64,000 bases of DNA. Source: DASUBV01 sp036510065 (GTDB lineage Bacteria; Actinomycetota; Actinomycetes; Streptosporangiales; Streptosporangiaceae). Position 1 is the stretch's first letter; every line of letters begins with the position of its first letter. The translations under genes were made by a program, and so were the position numbers. Positions 41,240 through 49,861 of the stretch are shown in pieces. The notes beneath the pieces were generated by a model, which did no database searches, was not told the DNA's origin, and worked only from the letters and a program-made list of their open reading frames with translations. The DNA lies in the NCBI GenBank assembly GCA_036510065.1, contig DATCEO010000204.1, forward strand, positions 3,834 through 67,833, in the 5' to 3' direction.

Positions 41240-43228
41240 ATGACGATGACTCAGGCCACCGGGACCGGCAGCGATGCTACGGCCACGGCACGGTCGGCGC
41301 TGGGCGCCGCCGCACGTCACCTGCTCGGCCTTCAGCATGAGCAGGGCTGGTGGCAGGGTGAGCTGGAGACCAACGTCACCATCGATGCCGAGGACCTGCT
41401 GCTGCGCGAGTTCCTCGGTATCCGGACGGCCGAGCAGACCGACGCGACCGCGCGCTGGATCAGGTCGCGGCAGCGGCCGGATGGCACCTGGTCAAACTCC
41501 TACGGCGGTAAGCCCGACCTGTCCACCACCGTGGAGGCCTACGTCGCGCTGCGGCTGGCCGGTGACTCGCCGGACGCCTATCACATGGCCCAGGCGGCGG
41601 GCTGGATCCGGACCGCCGGCGGCATCCCGGCGACCCGGGTCTTTACCCGGATCTGGCTGGCCCTGTTCGGCGAGTGGTCCTGGGACGACCTGCCGGTGAT
41701 GCCGCCGGAGCTCATCTACCTGCCGAGCTGGTTTCCGCTGAACATCAGCGACTGGGCCTGCTGGGCTCGCCAGACCATCGTCCCGCTCACGATCGTCGGA
41801 TCGCTGCGGCCCGTCCGCTCGCTGCCCTTCGAGCTCAGCGAGCTGCGGGTGCCGCGGGCGGTCACCGCAGCCGGCGCGGCGGCCGGGGCGGACGCTGCGG
41901 CTGACGCGATGTGGGCGCGGGTGTTCGGCGAGCTGGACCGGGCGCTGCACGTCTACCAGCGGCACGGGCTGCGGGCTGCCCCGCTGCGCGCCGTCCGGTC
42001 CGCGGCGATCCGGCGGTGCGCCGACTGGATTATCGCCCGGCAGGAGAAGGACGGCTGCTGGGGCGGGATCCAGCCGCCGTGGGTGTACTCGCTCATCGCG
42101 CTGCACCTGGTCGGCTATGACCTCAGCCATCCGGTGATCGCGCGCGGCCTGGCCGGGCTGGACTCGTTCACGGTCTGGGCGCAGACCCCCGAGGGGCCGG
42201 TCCGGCGGATCGAGGCCTGCCAGTCGCCAGTCTGGGACACCGTGCTGGCCATGATCGCGCTCGGCGACGCCGGCCTGCCGCCCGATCACCCGGCGCTGGT
42301 CCGGGCCGGCAGCTGGGTGCTGGCCGAGGAGATTCGCGGTCCGGGTGACTGGCAGGTCCGCCGGCCGGGCATCGAGCCCAGCGGCTGGGCCTTCGAGTTC
42401 AACAACGACGTCTACCCCGACATCGACGACACGGCCGAGGTGCTGCTGGCGCTGGAGCGGACCACCCAGCCGGAAGGGGCCGCCCTCGACAAGTCCGTCG
42501 AGCGGGCCACCAACTGGCTGATCGGCATGCAGTCGCGCGACGGCGGCTGGGGAGCCTTCGACGCCGACAACACCCGCAAGATGGTGACCAAGCTGCCGTT
42601 CTGTGACTTCGGCGAGGTCATCGACCCGCCGTCGGCCGACGTCACGGCGCATGCCGTCGAGGCGCTGGCCCGGCGCGGCCTGGCGAGCAGCCGGCCGGTC
42701 CGCCGGGGAGTGACCTGGCTGCTGCGCGCGCAGGAGAGCGACGGCTCCTGGTTCGGCCGGTGGGGCGCGAACTACGTCTACGGCACCGGAGCGGTGGTCC
42801 CGGCCCTGATCGCGGCGGGCGTGCTGCCGAACAAGCCGGTCATCAGGCGCGCCGTGAACTGGCTGGTGGAGCACCAGAATCCCGATGGGGGCTGGGGCGA
42901 GGACCTGCGGTCCTACGAGCCGCCGGGCAGCCTGCACAGCACTGGACAACACGGGGCTGGCCAATTCGGGGGAACCCCCGGCCGCGGCGAGTCCACCGCC
43001 TCCCAGACCGCGTGGGCGCTGCTGGCGCTGCTGGCCGCCGGGGACGCCAGCGAGAGCGTCGAGGCCGGCGTCCGGTGGCTGGCGCAGACCCAGCGGCCCG
43101 ACGGGACCTGGGACGAGCCGCAGTTCACCGGGACCGGCTTCCCGGGCGACTTCTACATCAACTATCACCTGTACCGTCTGGTGTTCCCGGTGAGCGCGCT
43201 GGGTCGTTATCTGGGCGGTGCCGGATGA
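41240..43228 (+). CDS. shc: Squalene-hopene cyclase
   Basis: A 662-residue class II triterpene cyclase that folds squalene into hopene/hopanol at the membrane. The protonating DxDD motif is DIDDTAEV (D394-D397). QW motifs are abundant, for example QSRDGGWGAFDADN, QESDGSWFGRWG, QNPDGGWGED and QRPDGTWDE. A GGAGGAG ribosome-binding site precedes ATG 41240. The 67-base gap before it is the only real spacing inside the operon, so this gene has its own strong initiation. A loop of about 20 residues (GSLHSTGQHGAGQFGGTPGR) lies near the C-terminus. Its end overlaps the next ATG. Confidence 0.95.
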   Translation: MTMTQATGTGSDATATARSALGAAARHLLGLQHEQGWWQGELETNVTIDAEDLLLREFLGIRTAEQTDATARWIRSRQRPDGTWSNSYGGKPDLSTTVEAYVALRLAGDSPDAYHMAQAAGWIRTAGGIPATRVFTRIWLALFGEWSWDDLPVMPPELIYLPSWFPLNISDWACWARQTIVPLTIVGSLRPVRSLPFELSELRVPRAVTAAGAAAGADAAADAMWARVFGELDRALHVYQRHGLRAAPLRAVRSAAIRRCADWIIARQEKDGCWGGIQPPWVYSLIALHLVGYDLSHPVIARGLAGLDSFTVWAQTPEGPVRRIEACQSPVWDTVLAMIALGDAGLPPDHPALVRAGSWVLAEEIRGPGDWQVRRPGIEPSGWAFEFNNDVYPDIDDTAEVLLALERTTQPEGAALDKSVERATNWLIGMQSRDGGWGAFDADNTRKMVTKLPFCDFGEVIDPPSADVTAHAVEALARRGLASSRPVRRGVTWLLRAQESDGSWFGRWGANYVYGTGAVVPALIAAGVLPNKPVIRRAVNWLVEHQNPDGGWGEDLRSYEPPGSLHSTGQHGAGQFGGTPGRGESTASQTAWALLALLAAGDASESVEAGVRWLAQTQRPDGTWDEPQFTGTGFPGDFYINYHLYRLVFPVSALGRYLGGAG

Positions 43229-44808
43229 CCCGGCTGGCGGTCTGTGCCCCGCTCCGGCTAGAGGCGCGCGCCGTGCGCCGCGGGCTTGACGGCAGCGGAG
43301 TCGTGCGGCACACGGGCTTCGGCGCCCGGCGATCGCGCGCCCAGGCGCAGAAGCTGCGCGGCGACGATGCCGCGCTGGTGGCCGTCACGGGGACCTGCGG
43401 GAGCCTGGCGCCCGGCCTGGAGCCGGGGGACCTGATCGTCGCGACCGAGGTCAGCGGCCCCGGCATCAGCTTCAGCTGCCCGTCGGCCCCGCTGGTGGCC
43501 GGCGAGCTGCGCCGGGCGGGCCTGCGGGTGCACGAGGGCCACATCGTCACCGTATCCAGCCTGTTTAACGCCGCGGAGCGGGCACGCGCGGCCGCCCGCG
43601 GGGCGGTGGCGGTGGACATGGAGTCGTCCTACCTGCTGGCCGGCGCCGTCGGGCGCCCCGCCATCGTGGTGCGGGCGGTGTCCGACACCCCGCAGCGCTC
43701 GTTGCTGCGCCCGGCCACCATCACCGGCGGCATCGCCGCGCTGCGGTCACTGCGGCTGGCCGCGCCCGTCCTGGCCCGGTGGGCCGCCGCGGCCGGATCG
43801 CGCCAGGTGCTGCTGGCGGGCCCCCGGTCGTTCTGCGCCGGCGTGGAGCGAGCCATCGAGATCGTGGATCGGGCGCTGGACGGCCCAGGGCCAGAGGGCA
43901 CGGGCACGGGCGCAGGAGGCACGGGGACCGGAGGCACGGGGACTGGCGGAACGGGGCCGGACGGGCCGCGCGCGCCTGTCTACGTGCGCAAGCAGATCGT
44001 GCACAATACGCACGTTGTCGCCGATCTTGAGCAGCGCGGCGCAATCTTCGTCGACGAGCTCAGCGAGGTTCCCGACGGCGCTACGGTCGTGTTCTCCGCG
44101 CACGGGGTGTCGCCGGCGGTCCGAAGCGAGGCCGTCCGGCGCAGCCTGCAGACCGTCGACGCGACCTGCCCGCTGGTGGCCAAGGTGCATGCCGAGGCCC
44201 GCCGGTTCGCCGGCGACGGCTACCTGGTCGCGTTCATCGGGCACGCCGGCCACGAAGAGGTAGAGGGCACGCTCGGCGAGGCGCCCGAGGCGATGACCCT
44301 GGTCGAGACCATCGAGGACGTAGCCGGGCTGCGGCCTGCGGACCCGGGCAAGGTCGCCTACCTGATGCAGACCACCCTGGCGGCCGACGAGGCGGGGGTC
44401 ATCGTCGACGCGCTGCTGGAGCGGTTCCCGGCCGCCCGCGGGCCGGGCAGCGACGATATCTGCTACGCGACGACCAACCGGCAGCTGGCGGTCCGGGCTA
44501 TCGCCGCCGAGTCGGATGTCGTCCTGGTCGCCGGCTCGGCCAACTCGTCCAACTCGCGGCGTTTGGTGGAGACGGCGCAGCGGGCAGGTACACCGGCGTA
44601 CCTGATTGATGACACGGGGGATATCGAGCTCGACTGGCTGACCGGGGCGTCAACAGTCGGGATCACGGCAGGGGCCTCGGCGCCGCCTGCGGTGGTCAGC
44701 CAGATCGTCGCAGCGCTGTCCGGCCTGGGCCCGGTCGATGTGAGCGAGCGCGTGCTCGCGACCGAGTCCATCCGGTTCGGCCTGCCCAAGGAGGTAAGGC
44801 AAGCATGA
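43225..44808 (+). CDS. HpnG-IspH fusion: hopanoid phosphorylase joined to HMBPP reductase
   Basis: A 527-residue two-enzyme protein. Residues 1-185 are the HpnG nucleoside-phosphorylase-like domain (VTGTCGSLAPGLEPGDLIVA; VDMESSYLLAGAVG), which releases adenine from adenosylhopane. Residues 193-527 are a whole IspH, the 4Fe-4S enzyme that reduces HMBPP to IPP and DMAPP. All three cluster cysteines are present (C204 in RSFCAG, C315 in DATCPLVAKVH, C413 in DICYATTNRQ). So are H260, H293, H343 and the catalytic glutamate E345. A glycine/threonine repeat (219-249) is inserted between the first cysteine helix and YVRKQIVHNTHVV, where IspH normally has about five residues. ATG overlaps the shc stop and the stop overlaps hpnH. 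There is no stop or start between the domains. Confidence 0.92.
   Translation: MTRLAVCAPLRLEARAVRRGLDGSGVVRHTGFGARRSRAQAQKLRGDDAALVAVTGTCGSLAPGLEPGDLIVATEVSGPGISFSCPSAPLVAGELRRAGLRVHEGHIVTVSSLFNAAERARAAARGAVAVDMESSYLLAGAVGRPAIVVRAVSDTPQRSLLRPATITGGIAALRSLRLAAPVLARWAAAAGSRQVLLAGPRSFCAGVERAIEIVDRALDGPGPEGTGTGAGGTGTGGTGTGGTGPDGPRAPVYVRKQIVHNTHVVADLEQRGAIFVDELSEVPDGATVVFSAHGVSPAVRSEAVRRSLQTVDATCPLVAKVHAEARRFAGDGYLVAFIGHAGHEEVEGTLGEAPEAMTLVETIEDVAGLRPADPGKVAYLMQTTLAADEAGVIVDALLERFPAARGPGSDDICYATTNRQLAVRAIAAESDVVLVAGSANSSNSRRLVETAQRAGTPAYLIDDTGDIELDWLTGASTVGITAGASAPPAVVSQIVAALSGLGPVDVSERVLATESIRFGLPKEVRQA
43879..43971 (+). repeat. Coding GC-rich minisatellite inside the IspH domain
   Basis: GGCACGGG, GGAGGCACGGGGACC and related units repeat through this stretch and encode Gly-Thr-Gly-Gly runs. 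The repeat is in frame and adds about 26 residues to IspH between the first Fe-S cysteine helix and the substrate-loop histidine. Such DNA is prone to slippage, so its length may vary between strains. Confidence 0.6.
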
Positions 44809-45809
44809 GTATGCCGTTGCGCCAGAGCCTGCGCGTCGGGACCTACCTGATGCGCCAGCGGCTGGCAGGCAAGGAAAAGTTTCCGCTGCTGGTGGAGCTG
44901 GAGCCGCTGTACGCCTGCAACCTGAAGTGCGCGGGGTGCGGCAAGATCCAGCAGCCGGCCAGCCTGCTCAAGCAGCGCATGCCGGTCGAGCAGGCCATTG
45001 GCGCGATCGAGGAGTGCGGGGCGCCCATGGTGTCCATCGCCGGCGGCGAGCCGCTGATGCACCCGCAGATCCACGAGATCGTGGCTGAGCTGGTCAAGCG
45101 GAAGAAGTTCGTGTTCCTGTGCACGAACGCGCTGCTGCTCCCCAAGAAGATCGACAAGTTCACGCCGTCGCCCTACTTCGCCTTCACCGTGCACATCGAC
45201 GGCCTGAAGGAGCGGCACGACGAGTCGGTCTGCAAGGAGGGGGTCTTCGACGAGGCCGTCGCGGCGGTCAAGGAGGCCAAGCGCCGCGGCTTCCGGGTGA
45301 CGACCAACACCACCGTCTTCAACACCGACACCCCGCAGACGGTCATCGACGTGCTCAACTACCTCAACGATGACCTGAAGGTGGACGAGATGATGATCTC
45401 GCCCGCTTATGCCTACGAGAAGGCGCCCGACCAGGAGCACTTCCTGGGGGTCACCGAGACTCGCGAGCTGTTCCGCAAGGCGTTCGACCACGGGAACCGG
45501 CGGCGCTGGCGGCTCAACCACTCCCCGCTGTTCCTGGACTTCCTCGAGGGGAAGAAGGAGTTCTCCTGCACCGCCTGGGGGATTCCGCTCTATTCGCTCC
45601 AGGGCTGGCAGCGGCCGTGTTACCTGATGGATGACGGGTACGTACCGACCTATCGTGAGCTGATCGAGACGACCGACTGGGACTCCTACGGCCGGGGCAA
45701 GGACCCGAGGTGTGCCAACTGCATGGCCCACTGCGGCTATGAGCCCTCGGCGGTGCTCGCCACGATGGGGTCATTGCGCGAGTCCATCCGCGCGCTGCGC
45801 GGAATCTGA
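44805..45809 (+). CDS. hpnH: Adenosylhopane synthase HpnH (B12-independent radical SAM)
   Basis: The 334-residue enzyme joins a 5'-deoxyadenosyl radical to hopene, giving adenosylhopane, the first side-chain step. The SAM-cluster motif is CNLKCAGC (C38, C42, C45). GGEPLMHPQI is the SAM-binding glycine motif and a SPASM-like C-terminal cysteine set follows (SCTAWGI, RPCYLMDDGY, CANCMAHCGYEPSA). The length and the start (MSMPLRQSLRVGTYLMRQRL) are standard for HpnH. The ATG overlaps the stop of the HpnG-IspH gene. Its product is the expected substrate of the HpnG domain encoded immediately upstream. Confidence 0.95.
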   Translation: MSMPLRQSLRVGTYLMRQRLAGKEKFPLLVELEPLYACNLKCAGCGKIQQPASLLKQRMPVEQAIGAIEECGAPMVSIAGGEPLMHPQIHEIVAELVKRKKFVFLCTNALLLPKKIDKFTPSPYFAFTVHIDGLKERHDESVCKEGVFDEAVAAVKEAKRRGFRVTTNTTVFNTDTPQTVIDVLNYLNDDLKVDEMMISPAYAYEKAPDQEHFLGVTETRELFRKAFDHGNRRRWRLNHSPLFLDFLEGKKEFSCTAWGIPLYSLQGWQRPCYLMDDGYVPTYRELIETTDWDSYGRGKDPRCANCMAHCGYEPSAVLATMGSLRESIRALRGI

Positions 45810-45993
45810 ATAGGCTCGGTCCTTGGGCCCCCCGGATACGCTGGATGACGGCGGATAACGGTGGGTACCTGGATCCGTGCCTGAGCGTCAGGGAGCCGGC
45901 CGAGGCCGGCTCTCTGAGCGATGTAGCGGGCTACGGGCGCTAGGAGGCTGGGCGGCCGGGCGACGGCCTGTGACATCCGGAGGATTTCGGGCA

Positions 45994-47652
45994 ATGAGCT
46001 CATCCCGTGGCCCGGCGCTTCTCGGCCAGGCAGCCGGGACAGGCCGTGCCGCCATCGCGGGCGGCTCTGCCCGCCACCGGACGCGGGCAGGCGACTTGCG
46101 GCCGCGTCAGCCCGGCCCGCTCTGGATGCGGGCCGTGCCGCCCGTCCTGACCTTCGCCGTGATGCTGATCGGCATCACCGTTCCCTCGTACTGGCGCGAC
46201 GAGGCGGCGACGCTGGCCGCGGTCCAGCGGCCGTTCAGCGCCATGGTCGCGATGCTGGGCCACGTCGACGCGGTGCACGGCGCGTACTACATGGTCATCT
46301 GGGTCCTGGTGCGGGTGTTCGGCACCGGTGAGCTGGCGCTGCGGCTGCCCTCGGCCATCGCGATGGCGGTGGCGGCCGGATTCGTGGCCGCGCTGGGCCG
46401 CCGGCTGGTCTCCCCGCGGGCCGGCCTGGCCGCCGGGGTGCTGTTCGCCGTGGTCCCCGACATCAGCCTGTACGGCCAGGACGCGCGGTCGTACGCCATG
46501 GTGACCACGATGGCGACGATCGCCGGCTATGTCCTGGTCCGGGCGCTGGGGACCGGGCACGGATACCAGCGGCGCTGGTGGATCCTCTACGCGATCAGCA
46601 TCGCGCTGCTGGGCATCCTGAACATCTTCGGCCTGCTTCTCGTCGCGGCGCACGGAGTGACCATCTTCCTGCGCATGCTCAGGCCGGAGCCGGGCCAGTC
46701 CCGGCGGGCCGTGCTGCTGCGCTGGATCGCGGCCGCCGGCACCGGGCTGATCGTGGCCGCGCCGCTGGTCGTCCAGGGCTGGATGCAGCGGGGCCAGCTG
46801 AGCTGGCTGACCGCGCCGGGCTACGCGGGCCTGACGAGCGTCACCAAGCTCATCGGGCCGCCGACCATGAGCCTGGCGGTCGTGGTCATCGTCATCGTCG
46901 GGATCGTGATCACCTCGATCCGCGCGCCCCGGCGGCAGCTGCCCGCCTGGCTGAGCACGCTGCCCGGGCTCTGCCTGCCCTGGCTGATCCTGCCGCCGGC
47001 GATCCTGCTCGTCAGCTCGGCGATTACCCCCGTCTATAACTTCCGGTACATCCTGTTCTGCGTCCCGGCCGCCGCCCTGCTCGGCGGGGCAGGGCTGGCG
47101 GCGCTCGGCCGGATCGGCGGCACCGCGGCCGTGGTCCTGGTGGCCATCCTTGGCCTCAACTCGCAGGTCGGCTTCCGCCTGCCCGGCGGTCACGGCGACG
47201 ACATCCGCCAGGCCGACGCCCTGATCGCCGCCACCGCCAAGCCCGGCGACGTGGTCCTGTACACCAATAACAACGCCGAGAGCTTCGGCGCGGCCTACCC
47301 GTACGGCCTGGCCCGGCTGCCCAACATCGAGCAGGCCCGGGGACCGGTGCCGTCGGCGACGCTGGGCGGCACCAACGTGCCCGGCGCCGTCCTGCGGCAG
47401 CGGCTGGCCCACGCCTCGCGGCTGTGGATCGTCGAGATTGACGCCTCCGCGCCGGCCCGCTCGCTGCTCCAGGGCCTGCACTATCACCTGCTGTGGATCT
47501 GGCAGACCTCCGACATCTGGCTGCGGCTCTACGTGCGCAAGGGCACCCCGGCGTTCGCGGCGGCGATGCGAGCCAGCGGCGGGCCGGCCACTCCCGCCAG
47601 CGATCACGACAAGAAGCTCGCCCCGCGGCACCCGGGCAGCCCCCGGGCCTGA
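45994..47652 (+). CDS. GT39-like integral membrane glycosyltransferase
   Basis: A 552-residue polyprenyl-phosphate-sugar-dependent glycosyltransferase of the PMT/ArnT type. The catalytic-loop signature SYWRDEAATLAAVQRP follows the first helix, and GQDARSYAMVT, about 120 residues later, is the second conserved loop. Ten or more hydrophobic segments follow, and a C-terminal extracytoplasmic domain ends the chain. GGAGGA nine bases before ATG 45994 decides the start; a GTG at 45877 would add 39 non-homologous residues. It lies 184 bases after hpnH on the same strand. It may decorate the envelope, but a link to hopanoid glycosylation is only a guess. Confidence 0.85.
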   Translation: MSSSRGPALLGQAAGTGRAAIAGGSARHRTRAGDLRPRQPGPLWMRAVPPVLTFAVMLIGITVPSYWRDEAATLAAVQRPFSAMVAMLGHVDAVHGAYYMVIWVLVRVFGTGELALRLPSAIAMAVAAGFVAALGRRLVSPRAGLAAGVLFAVVPDISLYGQDARSYAMVTTMATIAGYVLVRALGTGHGYQRRWWILYAISIALLGILNIFGLLLVAAHGVTIFLRMLRPEPGQSRRAVLLRWIAAAGTGLIVAAPLVVQGWMQRGQLSWLTAPGYAGLTSVTKLIGPPTMSLAVVVIVIVGIVITSIRAPRRQLPAWLSTLPGLCLPWLILPPAILLVSSAITPVYNFRYILFCVPAAALLGGAGLAALGRIGGTAAVVLVAILGLNSQVGFRLPGGHGDDIRQADALIAATAKPGDVVLYTNNNAESFGAAYPYGLARLPNIEQARGPVPSATLGGTNVPGAVLRQRLAHASRLWIVEIDASAPARSLLQGLHYHLLWIWQTSDIWLRLYVRKGTPAFAAAMRASGGPATPASDHDKKLAPRHPGSPRA

Positions 47653-47654
47653 GA

Positions 47655-49715
47655 TCAGCTGTGCGGCAGCGGCAGCTCGCACCAGACGACCTTGCCCGAT
47701 ACCGCGCGCCGGGCTCCCCACCGCTGGGCGATCTGGCTGACGACCTGGAGGCCGCGGCCCCGCTCGTCCTGGTCGTCGGGGTGCCGCAGCCGGGGCAGCG
47801 CCGCGGAGTCGTCGAGCACCTCGATGACCAGGCCGCCCTCCAGGACCAGGCGCAGCCCGATCTGGCCCTGGGCGTACCGGACCGCGTTGGTGACGAGCTC
47901 GGAGACGAGCAGCTCGGCGCTGGGGATGAGCTCCGCGAGCCCCCACCGCTTGAGCGGCCGGCGGATCAGCGTCCGGGCCCGGTGGGCCGAGGTCAGCTCG
48001 GCGGGCAGCTTCCAGCTGACGTAGTTGTCCTCCGGAATCCGGCGCAGCCGGGCGATCAGCAGCGCGATGTCATCGCGCTGCTGATCGGCGTACACGCCCG
48101 CCAGGGTGGCCTTGCACAGGTCCTCCAGCGGCTGGTCGGCGGAGCCGGGACCGAAGATGGCCCGCAGCTTGGCCAGGCCCACGTCGATGTCCTCGGTGCG
48201 CCGCTCGACGAGGCCATCGGTGTAAAGCACGAGCAGGCTGCCGTCGTCGATGTCGAGGACCCGGCTCTGGATGGGGCCAGAGCCCACGCCGAGGGGCGGC
48301 GCCGGGGATATGTCGAGTAGCTCGTTGGTACCGTCCGGGCGCACGAGCAGCGGCGGCAGGTGACCGGCCGAGGCCAGCTCGCACGTGCCGCTGACGGCGT
48401 CGAAGATGGCGTAAACGCAGGTAGCAAAGTGCGGTTCGCGGGCGCCGAGTTCCTGCATCAGCTCGTTCAGCTGCTGCAGGGTCTCCGCGGGCGGCAGCTC
48501 GAGCATGGCCAGGGTGTGGATCGCGGTCCGCAGCCGTCCCATGGTGACCGCCGCGCGCACGCCGTGCCCGGCCACGTCCCCGACGACCAGCGCGACCCGG
48601 CCGCCTGGCAGCGCGATCGACTCGTACCAGTCGCCGCCGATCTCGATCAGCTTGCTGCCGGGCAGGTAGCGGTGGCGCACCTCGACCGAGGACGGGGCGG
48701 ACAGGCCGGTCGGCAGCATGCTGCGCTGCAGGGTGAGCGCGGTCGCGCGCTCCCGGCTGTACCGCTGCGCGTTGTCCATGAACATCGCGGCGCGGGAGGC
48801 GAACTCCATGCCCAGCTCGGTGTCGTAGGCGTCGAAGCGCCGGTAGCCGGTAGCCCGGCTGCAGACGAAGAAGCCGAGCATCGTGCCGCGGGCGATGAGC
48901 GGCAGGATCAGCAGCGAGGTGGCGGAGAGCAGGTCGGCGACCGGCTGGCGGGTCCAGCTTCGCGCGATCTGGTCGGCGGTCTCGCTCACGAGCGTCTCGG
49001 AGATCGGCAGGCCGGTCGCCATGCACTTGGCATAGGGCGTATTAGGGGGATAACGGAGGATCTCGCCGGTCGGGAACGTCGCGTCCCATCGGCCGTCCTC
49101 GGTGTCATGCGCGACCGCCAGGCGGCGGACCAGCGGTGACCCGTCGGGCGTCTCAGCCGGCGGCATGTCCTCGTCGCCGATGAGGCTCTCCCGGATGAGC
49201 AGCCCGGCGGCGTTGCAGAAGTGGGGCACCACGATGTTGATCAGCTCGGGGGCCATCTGGTCCATGTCGAGCTCGCCGCCGATCCGCCGCAGCGCGCCGT
49301 CGAGCATCGCGTGCCGCATCACCGCCGGGTCGAGGAACCGCTCTTCGAGGGGGGGCGGGATGCGCAGGATGACCTGCGCGACCAGTTCCGGGTCGGCCGA
49401 GCGGACCGGCTGCACGGTGACGACGCCGTCGGCGTTGGTGCCGCGGGCCGTCCGTACCGTCAGGACCGTCGTTCCCTCGCGGCCGGAGCACGCGGCGTCG
49501 ATGAGTCCTTGCAAGGTAACGGACTGCGCCTCCGAGCCGGCCAGCAGGCTGCCCAGGTCGGTGCCGAGCAGGGTGCTGGGCTCATCGCACAGGACATCGG
49601 CCGCTGCCCGGTCGTGCTGACGTATTCTGCCCGTTTTGTCGATGCCGAGCATGAGCGTCCGGGCCGAGGTATTTCCCAGGAGTGCGGAGATCTCGGCAGT
49701 CGCCGTAGGTGCCAA
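47655..49715 (-). CDS. PAS-GAF-SpoIIE phosphatase with C-terminal anti-sigma-type ATPase
   Basis: A regulator of about 687 residues with four modules. A PAS-like domain (about 15-110) comes first and a GAF domain (about 150-320) second. The SpoIIE/PP2C phosphatase (about 345-545) shows GGDWYESIALPGG, VGDVAGHGVRAA, SAGHLPPLL, LYTDGLVERR and QRDDIALLIAR. The HATPase/RsbW-type kinase (about 560-685) shows SELVTNAVRYA and GRGLQVV. The chain thus holds both the phosphatase and the kinase of a partner-switching module. The start is TTG 49715, with AGGAG seven bases upstream; a frame from 49745 lacks a good site. Soluble; the sensed signal is unknown. Confidence 0.9.
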   Translation of the reverse strand: MAPTATAEISALLGNTSARTLMLGIDKTGRIRQHDRAAADVLCDEPSTLLGTDLGSLLAGSEAQSVTLQGLIDAACSGREGTTVLTVRTARGTNADGVVTVQPVRSADPELVAQVILRIPPPLEERFLDPAVMRHAMLDGALRRIGGELDMDQMAPELINIVVPHFCNAAGLLIRESLIGDEDMPPAETPDGSPLVRRLAVAHDTEDGRWDATFPTGEILRYPPNTPYAKCMATGLPISETLVSETADQIARSWTRQPVADLLSATSLLILPLIARGTMLGFFVCSRATGYRRFDAYDTELGMEFASRAAMFMDNAQRYSRERATALTLQRSMLPTGLSAPSSVEVRHRYLPGSKLIEIGGDWYESIALPGGRVALVVGDVAGHGVRAAVTMGRLRTAIHTLAMLELPPAETLQQLNELMQELGAREPHFATCVYAIFDAVSGTCELASAGHLPPLLVRPDGTNELLDISPAPPLGVGSGPIQSRVLDIDDGSLLVLYTDGLVERRTEDIDVGLAKLRAIFGPGSADQPLEDLCKATLAGVYADQQRDDIALLIARLRRIPEDNYVSWKLPAELTSAHRARTLIRRPLKRWGLAELIPSAELLVSELVTNAVRYAQGQIGLRLVLEGGLVIEVLDDSAALPRLRHPDDQDERGRGLQVVSQIAQRWGARRAVSGKVVWCELPLPHS

Positions 49716-49861
49716 CCGAGCGCTCCTTTCGGCAGTGCGGAACATGGCCTGTTCTTCTTTATTATGGAGCAGCTTCGTGCCAGTTGAGCTAGAGGATCTT
49801 TCGGCCGGTCTCGGCTGACCCGGGATTTGACCCGCTAGCCTGCCGATGATCAGGAGGTCGC

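Noticed and set aside
41492..43168. 558-codon minus-strand frame antisense to the hopene cyclase
   Set aside because: The cyclase is unmistakable (DIDDTAEV, QW motifs); the antisense frame has no recognisable domain.
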